NCBI GenBank assembly: GCA_029007015.1
Contig: JAQXHB010000058.1
Coordinates: 1-7,111, forward strand
Source of the DNA: Bacillota bacterium
GTDB taxonomy: Bacteria; Bacillota; Clostridia; Oscillospirales; Acutalibacteraceae
Direction of reading: 5' to 3'
Length of the DNA: 7,111 nucleotides
Shown here: positions 1 through 5,375 of the stretch, in pieces
How the letters are laid out: each line of letters starts with the position of its first letter
Numbering within the stretch: position 1 is the first letter of the stretch
Notes under the pieces: generated by a model
What the model was told of the DNA's origin: nothing
Seen by the model: only the letters and a program-made list of their open reading frames with translations
Databases searched by the model: none
Made by a program: the position numbers and the translations under genes

Positions 1-1405
1 CCTGCTTGATTTTGTGACCGTCAAAGTCGGAGTCGCGTGCGGCGAATGTAACCTGACCGGTTTTGATGCTCTCTGTCGCCTTCATCATGATCAGAGCGTT
101 GGAGTCGGCATCGGTGTTGGGGTCAAATGCGAGCATCGCGCCGATGCCCATCGGTATGGTTTTGGTGTGCAGAACGATGACCTTGCGCGTCGCAAGAGGC
201 ACTGCCAGTTCTGCCGCCATGATGATGTTTTTGTTGTTCGGCAGGACGAATACCGTCTCAGCCGGAGTCAATTCAACTGCCTTGAGGATATCGTCGGTGC
301 TCGGGTTCATGGTCTGACCGCCGCTAACGATTTGGTCTGCACCGAGGTCGGCAAACAGACTCTGCAGTCCTTCACCGACGCAAACGCTGACAAAGCCAAA
401 CGGCTTTTCGGGCTTGACGGGAGTGTAACTGCCGCCATCGGGCGTTTTAACAGTGGCGGGGGAGGCGTCCTTCTCCTTTTCCTTTTCGGCTGTTTCACGC
501 AGATTGACCACCTTGATGTCAACCAACGGGCCATAGGTGAGGGCCTTTTCAATTGCCTTGCCCGGGTGGTCGGTGTGAACATGGACAACTATCTGCCGGT
601 CGCTGACATCGACTGCGGCGCAGTCACCGATTGACTCGAGATATGCGCGCAAATTAAGGGTGTCCTTATCAACACTGCTATCGCGTTTAACATACAGTTC
701 GACATCGTATGTGAATGTGATTTCGTCTGATACATCCTCGCTCTTGCTCTCGGACGCGGCAGTCTGCTGGGAGACGCTCGGCGCGCCGGTTGGCTCAATT
801 ATGCCGTTGCCGTCAAAAACCGACTTCATTCCCTCGAGCACAGTGATAAAGCCACAGCCGCCGGCGTCAACCACACCGGCCTTTTTGAGCACCGGCAGCA
901 GTTCGGGCGTCTGCTCAAGGGCTGTTCTGCTGCCCTCAAGCGCCGCGTTAAATACATCCATAAACTCGGCCGATTTGCAGGCTTTTGCCGCCTCGGCTCC
1001 CAGGCGCGAAACGGTCAGAATGGTGCCCTCAGTCGGTTTCATAACCGCCTTGTAAGCGGCCTCAACACCCATACCGAGCGCATTGGCAAATGCGGGGCCG
1101 TCCATCTCATAAACGCCCTTGAGCCCCTTTGAGAAGCCGCGGAACAGCAGTGAAAGAATAACACCGGAGTTGCCTCTCGCGCCGCGCAGAAATGCGGTGG
1201 CAGCGGTAGCCGCAACCGTACCGACGGGTGCGTCGTTTAGTTTGATGAGTTCATTAACTGAACTGCCGATGGTCATTGACATGTTTGTGCCGGTGTCGCC
1301 ATCCGGCACGGGAAATACATTCAGTTCATCAATTTTTTTGCGGTTGTTTGAAATATTGTTTGCGCCCGATATAAAAGCGTCGCGCAATGTATTGCCGTTA
1401 ATCAA
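1..1405 (-). CDS. fakA: Fatty acid kinase subunit FakA (DAK2-domain, YloV-like), C-terminus cut by window edge
   Basis: Reading leftward from a TTG start at 1405, the frame stays open to the window edge, giving 468 codons. FakA/YloV proteins are usually about 550 residues, so roughly the last 80 are off-window. Seen: an N-terminal DAK2 domain with the nucleotide/Mg motif NVFPVPDGDTGTN (residues 29-41), GNSG and VVDAGG (about 178-183) motifs, a middle domain ending in HVHTDHPG (275-282), and the C-terminal SGGQTMNPS motif (361-369). All are hallmarks of the family. From family knowledge, FakA is a cytoplasmic kinase that phosphorylates fatty acids held by a FakB (DegV-family) carrier, feeding acyl-phosphate into phospholipid synthesis; no fakB is in the window. 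The TTG start is chosen because AAGGAG lies 9 bases upstream and the protein begins at the usual place before the DAK2 domain. It follows the Gls24 gene by 30 bases, the classical yloU-yloV arrangement. Confidence 0.93.
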   Translation of the reverse strand, partial: MINGNTLRDAFISGANNISNNRKKIDELNVFPVPDGDTGTNMSMTIGSSVNELIKLNDAPVGTVAATAATAFLRGARGNSGVILSLLFRGFSKGLKGVYEMDGPAFANALGMGVEAAYKAVMKPTEGTILTVSRLGAEAAKACKSAEFMDVFNAALEGSRTALEQTPELLPVLKKAGVVDAGGCGFITVLEGMKSVFDGNGIIEPTGAPSVSQQTAASESKSEDVSDEITFTYDVELYVKRDSSVDKDTLNLRAYLESIGDCAAVDVSDRQIVVHVHTDHPGKAIEKALTYGPLVDIKVVNLRETAEKEKEKDASPATVKTPDGGSYTPVKPEKPFGFVSVCVGEGLQSLFADLGADQIVSGGQTMNPSTDDILKAVELTPAETVFVLPNNKNIIMAAELAVPLATRKVIVLHTKTIPMGIGAMLAFDPNTDADSNALIMMKATESIKTGQVTFAARDSDFDGHKIKQ

Positions 1406-1414
1406 AATTGAACA

Positions 1415-1420
1415 CTCCTT
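1415..1420 (-). promoter_or_regulatory. Ribosome binding site supporting the TTG start of fakA
   Basis: On the minus strand AAGGAG is followed by 9 bases and then TTG at 1405-1403. No ATG or GTG in frame is comparably placed, so this site decides the start. Confidence 0.75.
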
Positions 1421-1435
1421 AATCTAACTTGCCGA

Positions 1436-1786
1436 TTATTCGGCTTTCATGCCTACGACATGAACGGTTACTTTGCGTACTTCGATACCGGTTGCTTCTT
1501 CTACGGTGTATTTAACTTTGTGCACGATGCTGTTAGCAATGGCGTTGATATTTACACCGTATGTTACGGTAATATACAGGTCAACAACTATTGAATTTAC
1601 ATCGCCGCGAACCTTGATACCGGCGTCGGGAGATGCATTTTTGGTAAAGAGGGACATGAGTTTCTGCGGTCCCTTTGCGACCATGCCGGACACGCCGTAA
1701 CAGGATGAGACAGCGTGGCCGATTAGTTTTGAAAAGAATGAGTTGGAAATGCTAACGGTGCCGATTCTTGTCTCGTATGCTATCAT
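1436..1786 (-). CDS. yloU: Asp23/Gls24 family envelope stress protein (YloU-like)
   Basis: This is a complete 116-residue protein, the normal length for short Gls24-family members. Family features seen: an N-terminal strand with ETRIGTVSIS (about residues 5-14), the A-V-S-x-C-Y-G-V-S-G segment, a central VRGDVNSIVVDLYITVTYG strand region (about 59-77), a helix, and a C-terminal V-R-K-V-T-V-H-V-V-G strand. The family is small, soluble and often membrane-associated; it is linked to envelope stress or alkaline shock, but its biochemical role is poorly known. ATG at 1786 has GGAGAT 8 bases upstream. Its stop is 30 bases before the fakA start, so the two are almost certainly co-transcribed, as in many Bacillota. 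In many genomes rpmB lies just upstream of this pair; here an ABC solute-binding protein gene does. Confidence 0.93.
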   Translation of the reverse strand: MIAYETRIGTVSISNSFFSKLIGHAVSSCYGVSGMVAKGPQKLMSLFTKNASPDAGIKVRGDVNSIVVDLYITVTYGVNINAIANSIVHKVKYTVEEATGIEVRKVTVHVVGMKAE

Positions 1787-1824
1787 AATAATTTATCTCC
1801 GTTTCTTCGGCTGTTGTTTATAAA

Positions 1825-1852
1825 GCGAGCGGATTTGCCGACAGCCGCCCGC
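1825..1852 (-). terminator. GC-rich hairpin between the lipoprotein gene and the Gls24 gene; weak terminator candidate
   Basis: Read on the minus strand, GCGGGCGG (1852-1845) and CCGCTCGC (1832-1825) form an 8-bp stem with one G-U wobble and a 12-base loop. The following tract is TTTATAAA and not a clean U-run, so termination is probably partial. It sits 8 bases after the stop of the solute-binding protein gene and could attenuate read-through into yloU-fakA. The stem is clear in the sequence; the function is inferred. Confidence 0.4.
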
Positions 1853-1860
1853 CGGTATAA

Positions 1861-3387
1861 TTACCGCTTTACAGTTCGGATACCGATGTACGGGTCACTC
1901 AAACTGAAAGCGATATCTGACGAAATGTTTTGCGACATGGTAAGCACGCCGCAGCGGAAGCACAGCGGAATAATAGGCATTTCACTGCAAAAGGCTGTGT
2001 ATGCTGTAATCATCATGCCCTCGCCGGCATAGTACCCGGCAAATGCGGCCGCCGTTTCGCTGGCTTCCGGCAGACCGCCGCCGATGAGTTCGGCGGTAAA
2101 TAGGGATGAGACATCGTAATTTTTGTTGAGTTTGATTTCTCCGATATAAATATCGTACGAGCCGGACGACACGGCGTCAGCAAAGCCCTTTGAGTCCTTA
2201 CCCACGGTCGAGGCATATATTCCGACCCCTTTCAACTGGCTGACCAGTTGCTCCGCAAGCTTCTTGCGCGTACTGTTGGAGGAGTTGTATAGGATACGGA
2301 TGCTCAGCCGATTTCCGCTTTTATCGGTCAAATATCCGTCATCATCTCTCTTATTATAATCCATTTGCTCCAAATAAGCAACTGCTTGTTTATAATTTGC
2401 TGTATTATCACCGTAAAGTTCACTGACAATGTCGCTTCTGGCGGCGGGAAAGAGACCGCTTGACGGCTCCGCATAACCAAAAAAAGACTGCTCGCAGACG
2501 AGGGTGCGGTCGATAGCGGCCGATATCGCAAGGCGCATACTGGCGTCGGCCGTAGGGCCGCTTTTGCAGTTTACACCCAAATAGATGAGGTTGGTTAATT
2601 GCACATTTCTGTACTTGCCGTATGTCTTGGGCGTGCGTCCGTCGCTCATGTCCGAGTAGTAGAGACTGATGCGCCCGCTGGTCAGATAGTGCTCAAGCGA
2701 CTCGTCATCGGGTAGATTTAGCAGTTCGATGTTGCCGGTGCCGACTGCGCCTCTGTAGTAATTTTCATTGACCGCGAGCGAGTAATGCCCCGACTCCGAC
2801 TCAAATATATACGGGCCGCAGCCGATGGGAGGAACCGACTGGTTGTTGGCATCCTTCATGTCGTGCGTGTTAGACTTGATGATAGGAAAGTCGAGCAGCG
2901 CCGTTATATAATCATCGCAAATGCTGAATGTGAACTTGACCGTATTGCCGTTCACCGCTGTGCACGAGACGAGCGGGGCAAGTTGCTCGGCGTAGCACGA
3001 GCCTTCGGCTCGGGCGAGGTTGGCCGAGTAGACAATGTCGCCGGCGGTGACGGCGGTGCCGTCGGTGAATTTCGCCGCCTTGATGGTGACGGTGCAGTCG
3101 AATTTACTGACTGATACGGTGTCGGCCAGCAAGTTTATCGGCTGTGAGTTTTCATTCAGATAGAACAGCGATTCATACATAAGCCGCGACAACTCGCGGT
3201 TGGCCTTGGTTTTGGCGGTGTAGGGGTTGAATGTATCGGCATATGAAAAGGGGAGGGTCAGTGTTTTATTGGCTGATGTAGACTGGCTGGAGACACCGGA
3301 TGAGGTTTCTGCCGGCTCATTGCCGCAGGAAGCGAGCAAAATAACAGATGCGACAACAAGCGCAAGCGCGCCGAACAACCTATTCAT
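1861..3387 (-). CDS. SBP_bac_5-type (peptide/nickel ABC) solute-binding lipoprotein, orphan
   Basis: This 508-residue protein has a lipoprotein signal: MNR, a hydrophobic stretch, then lipobox L18-A19-S20-C21, so it should be lipid-anchored outside the membrane. A Ser/Thr-rich linker (22-40) follows. Seen family features: an N-terminal FNPYTAKTKANRELSRLMYESL region (start about residue 53), KFTDGTAVTAGDIVYS (106-121, the FxDGxPxTAxDV signature), GCGPYIF (189-195) and MRLAISAAIDR (284-294). These match the OppA/DppA/NikA-like cluster. The ligand cannot be read from sequence. No permease or ATPase genes lie in the window, so it either serves a transporter encoded elsewhere or acts as a sensor. 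ATG at 3387 has an excellent GGAGGTGAT ribosome binding site (3399-3391) and its own promoter. The gene is divergent from the dockerin gene and 74 bases upstream of the Gls24 gene. Confidence 0.88.
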   Translation of the reverse strand: MNRLFGALALVVASVILLASCGNEPAETSSGVSSQSTSANKTLTLPFSYADTFNPYTAKTKANRELSRLMYESLFYLNENSQPINLLADTVSVSKFDCTVTIKAAKFTDGTAVTAGDIVYSANLARAEGSCYAEQLAPLVSCTAVNGNTVKFTFSICDDYITALLDFPIIKSNTHDMKDANNQSVPPIGCGPYIFESESGHYSLAVNENYYRGAVGTGNIELLNLPDDESLEHYLTSGRISLYYSDMSDGRTPKTYGKYRNVQLTNLIYLGVNCKSGPTADASMRLAISAAIDRTLVCEQSFFGYAEPSSGLFPAARSDIVSELYGDNTANYKQAVAYLEQMDYNKRDDDGYLTDKSGNRLSIRILYNSSNSTRKKLAEQLVSQLKGVGIYASTVGKDSKGFADAVSSGSYDIYIGEIKLNKNYDVSSLFTAELIGGGLPEASETAAAFAGYYAGEGMMITAYTAFCSEMPIIPLCFRCGVLTMSQNISSDIAFSLSDPYIGIRTVKR

Positions 3388-3414
3388 CCAATCACCTCCG
3401 CAATTATCCTAATC

Positions 3415-3443
3415 ATTATATAACTTTTTTGTCATCTTTTCAA
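3415..3443 (-). promoter_or_regulatory. Sigma-A-type promoter for the solute-binding lipoprotein gene
   Basis: On the minus strand TTGAAA (3443-3438) is separated by exactly 17 bases from a perfect TATAAT (3420-3415). The predicted transcript would start near 3408 and leave a leader of about 20 bases carrying the GGAGGTGAT site. The spacer contains an A-run, which is common in AT-rich promoters of this group. Confidence 0.8.
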
Positions 3444-3485
3444 GTAAAAATAACAATCAGCCAATTTGCTCCAAAATAAAATGGG

Positions 3486-3514
3486 TTGTAATTGCTCGCA
3501 ATCTGTGTTAAAAT
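3486..3514 (+). promoter_or_regulatory. Promoter for the dockerin/transglutaminase-like gene
   Basis: TTGTAA (3486-3491), a 17-base spacer and TAAAAT (3509-3514) are preceded by a TGT at 3506-3508, giving an extended -10. The predicted transcript start is near 3521, about 26 bases before the ATG at 3547. The -35 and -10 parts closely resemble the promoter ahead of the pseudokinase gene at 5300-5328. Confidence 0.65.
3491..3502. repeat. Short inverted repeat inside the rightward promoter spacer (operator candidate)
   Basis: ATTGC-TC-GCAAT is a perfect 5-bp inverted repeat with a 2-base centre, lying between the -35 and -10 boxes. A related element, TTTG-CTC-CAAA, lies at 3465-3475, so TTGCTC occurs twice 26 bases apart. 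The position suits a repressor site, but the repeat is short and could be chance. Confidence 0.3.
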
Positions 3515-3530
3515 TGATATAAATTTTAAT

Positions 3531-3536
3531 GGGAGG
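3531..3536 (+). promoter_or_regulatory. Ribosome binding site fixing the start of the dockerin gene at 3547
   Basis: GGGAGG lies 10 bases before ATG 3547. The in-frame ATG at 3529 overlaps this site immediately and has no ribosome binding site of its own, so 3547 is preferred; it also gives a cleaner signal peptide. Confidence 0.75.
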
Positions 3537-3546
3537 TCTATTTTGT

Positions 3547-5286
3547 ATGTCCCTCATCAAACGCATTATATCCACTGCGTGTGCTACGGCTGTTTTGGCC
3601 GCATGTGCATTTTTTTCTGTCTCATCGGACAGCGTTGTTAATTACAGCCGTACATATTCCGCAAATACCATCTTGGCCGGCACTGCCGCCAGCCAGTCGT
3701 ACCAGTCGGCGGACGATAAGGTAAGGACTGCCGTCGATTTGATTAAATCGGCCATTGAGTCCCAGTCTGCTCGTGCCGATTTGTCGTCTGTCAGCGGAAT
3801 CACCCTAAGCGACACGACGGCGGCGATGAACATCGTTCAGCAGTTCTACGGAGAGTATTTCTATGTCGATTGGATGAGTTGCCTATATACGGCGACTTCG
3901 GTGTCGCTCGACTACTATTACACCGGCAGTGAACTTGCTGCGCTGATTGCTCGGTTTAACAGTGGCATATCCGCCCTCACCCGCGGCATCACCGATGAAA
4001 CGAGTGACTATGAAAAGGCGCTCATCATTCATGACAATCTGGCTCTGTCGGCCGCTCAAAATATTGACCCCGACGCAAAAACTTTTGATAATTATTATGA
4101 ACTGAAAAAGTTTGAAAACTACACCGCATTCGGCGTGGTGTGCAACGGCACCGGTTTTGCAGATTCATATAGTTACGCTTACATGACGGCCCTGCGCTCG
4201 GTCGGAGTTAATTGCGAGCGTGTTATCAGCAACTCGATGAACACATCGTGGAATATAGTCCAAATCGACGGCGAGTGGTACCATGTCGATGTGACCATGG
4301 ACGACCCATCGACCGACCTGTACGGACGCGTGCGCCACGACTACTTCCTGATGAGCGACTCATATCTTTCCAATCCGCCGCGCACCGATGTCGGCAAGCA
4401 TACCGGCGGCGTCACTAACTATTCCGCGACAAGCACCAAGTACGATTTAAGTCCGGTCAAATATGCCGTGTCGCGCGTCTCAAGCGACGGCAATTACAGT
4501 TACTATCTCGTCTCCGGCGGCAAGATAACCAAGTACAACGCCGCAACCGATTCGGCCGCAACCATCTACACCATCAGCGACAGATGGTATGTTTACAACG
4601 GAACGCAGTTTACCTCGTCATTTTACAGCGGCGTATATTCCGGCCTTGAGTTAATCGGCGGCAGGCTGTATTTCAACACATCCAAATCGGTCAACAGCGT
4701 CGGCACCGACGGCAGCGGCGCACTGATTGTCAACACGGTTGATGCTTCCAAATCGCTCATTTACGGCATCTGCTACGACGGCACAGATATGTATTGCTCT
4801 ATGCAGACCAACCCCGACGCCGATACGCGCGTCATTAATAAGGTGCCTCTGCAAACCAAGGTGTATGTCAGTCTCAGCATTTCGTCGGAGCCTGATTGCA
4901 CCGACTACTTGGTGGGCGATACAGTCAATATGGACGGATTGGTTGTCATGGCTAACTATAACGACGGCTCCTCGACTGAAATTTTGCCCATAGGGCCGTC
5001 ATCAAATTACGGGTATTCTGTCAGCGGCGCAAATACATCTGCCGCGGGCGAAGTCACTGTTACGGTCACCTTCTCGGGCAAGAGCGCTTCGTTTAAAATC
5101 AATGTCTATAACTACGGCGATATCAACTTTGACGGCACTGTCGGTGCCGACGATGTAAGCGCCGTTGAGCAGCATATTTTAGGTGTATCTCCGCTTAGCG
5201 GTATGGGCCTAAAATCGGCCGACATAAACGGTGACGGTATAGTAAACGGCACCGACCTTGTTATGATTAAGCGCGCCGCGCTGTAA
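3547..5286 (+). CDS. Secreted dockerin type I protein with a degenerate transglutaminase-like domain
   Basis: This 579-residue protein starts with a secretion signal (MSLIKR, hydrophobic to about residue 24). It contains LAAC at 17-20, which could be a lipobox, although the hydrophobic run continues beyond it. Next come a helical region with YEKALIIHD, then a transglutaminase-like fold (about 155-265) with AFGVVCNG, SWNIVQIDGEWYHVDVT and MDDP. In a gap-free fit to the usual NGxAVCxGYAxAF and HAWN motifs, the catalytic Cys is Ala205 and the His is Thr233; only the Asp (D248) remains. C199 is not in the nucleophile position. A Tyr/Ser-rich, probably beta-rich region (about 295-437) follows, then a bacterial Ig-like domain (about 439-521, with VGDTVNMDGLVVMANYNDGS). 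The C-terminus is a dockerin (523-579) with two calcium loops, D525-N527-D529-D536 and D559-N561-D563-D570. From family knowledge, dockerins bind cohesins on scaffoldins or at the cell surface. A binding or structural role is inferred; protein crosslinking or hydrolysis is unlikely. Confidence 0.88.
   Translation: MSLIKRIISTACATAVLAACAFFSVSSDSVVNYSRTYSANTILAGTAASQSYQSADDKVRTAVDLIKSAIESQSARADLSSVSGITLSDTTAAMNIVQQFYGEYFYVDWMSCLYTATSVSLDYYYTGSELAALIARFNSGISALTRGITDETSDYEKALIIHDNLALSAAQNIDPDAKTFDNYYELKKFENYTAFGVVCNGTGFADSYSYAYMTALRSVGVNCERVISNSMNTSWNIVQIDGEWYHVDVTMDDPSTDLYGRVRHDYFLMSDSYLSNPPRTDVGKHTGGVTNYSATSTKYDLSPVKYAVSRVSSDGNYSYYLVSGGKITKYNAATDSAATIYTISDRWYVYNGTQFTSSFYSGVYSGLELIGGRLYFNTSKSVNSVGTDGSGALIVNTVDASKSLIYGICYDGTDMYCSMQTNPDADTRVINKVPLQTKVYVSLSISSEPDCTDYLVGDTVNMDGLVVMANYNDGSSTEILPIGPSSNYGYSVSGANTSAAGEVTVTVTFSGKSASFKINVYNYGDINFDGTVGADDVSAVEQHILGVSPLSGMGLKSADINGDGIVNGTDLVMIKRAAL
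5119..5283 (+). other. Dockerin type I module (two Ca-binding F-hand repeats) within the secreted protein
   Basis: Two repeats are seen: GDINFDGTVGADD followed by a helix ending QHILG, and ADINGDGIVNGTD followed by LVMIKRAAL. Each has Asp/Asn at loop positions 1, 3, 5 and 12, the calcium ligands of type I dockerins. Positions 10-11, which often set cohesin specificity, are Ala-Asp in the first repeat and Gly-Thr in the second, unlike the Ser-Thr/Ser-Ser typical of Clostridium thermocellum. A matching cohesin must be encoded elsewhere in the genome. Confidence 0.88.
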
Positions 5287-5299
5287 CTTACCGCTACTC

Positions 5300-5328
5300 T
5301 TGCAATACACTTTGATGTGTGTTACAAT
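5300..5328 (+). promoter_or_regulatory. Promoter for the pseudokinase gene, overlapped by an imperfect inverted repeat
   Basis: TTGCAA (5300-5305), a 17-base spacer and TACAAT (5323-5328) are preceded by TGT at 5320-5322, giving an extended -10. The transcript would start near 5335, leaving a leader of about 40 bases. TTGCAATACAC (5300-5310) and GTGTGTTACAA (5317-5327) form an imperfect 11-bp inverted repeat around TTTGAT, with one mismatch and one G-T pair, exactly spanning the promoter. It has no following U-tract, so an operator reading fits better than a terminator. No strong terminator of the upstream gene is visible, so read-through is also possible. Confidence 0.65.
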
Positions 5329-5360
5329 AAAAATAACAGGCTTTGGTTTTGACTATTGAT

Positions 5361-5365
5361 CGGAG
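5361..5365 (+). promoter_or_regulatory. Ribosome binding site supporting the TTG start of the pseudokinase gene
   Basis: CGGAG lies 10 bases before TTG 5376. The next in-frame ATG (5400) would cut off the first Cys of the CxxC pair, so the TTG start that keeps the whole zinc-ribbon is preferred. Confidence 0.6.
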
Positions 5366-5375
5366 TTGATTATAA

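Noticed and set aside
14..634. A 206-codon plus-strand open frame at the left edge
   Set aside because: It is antisense to the conserved FakA reading frame, has no family resemblance and low-complexity Gly/Val/His content; it is a shadow frame.
3529..3546. An earlier ATG that would add six residues to the dockerin protein
   Set aside because: It overlaps GGGAGG, the ribosome binding site that serves ATG 3547, and has no site of its own upstream.
4141..4143. Cys199 of the transglutaminase-like domain as the catalytic nucleophile
   Set aside because: Using it requires displacing the conserved NG and YAxA pattern by six residues; the gap-free fit puts it at the Val of the LVNG motif and Ala205 at the nucleophile position.
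5287..5340. Rho-independent terminator after the dockerin gene
   Set aside because: The only pairing there is AT-rich and imperfect, and it is followed by TAAAAATAA and not a T-run; it fits a promoter-overlapping repeat better.
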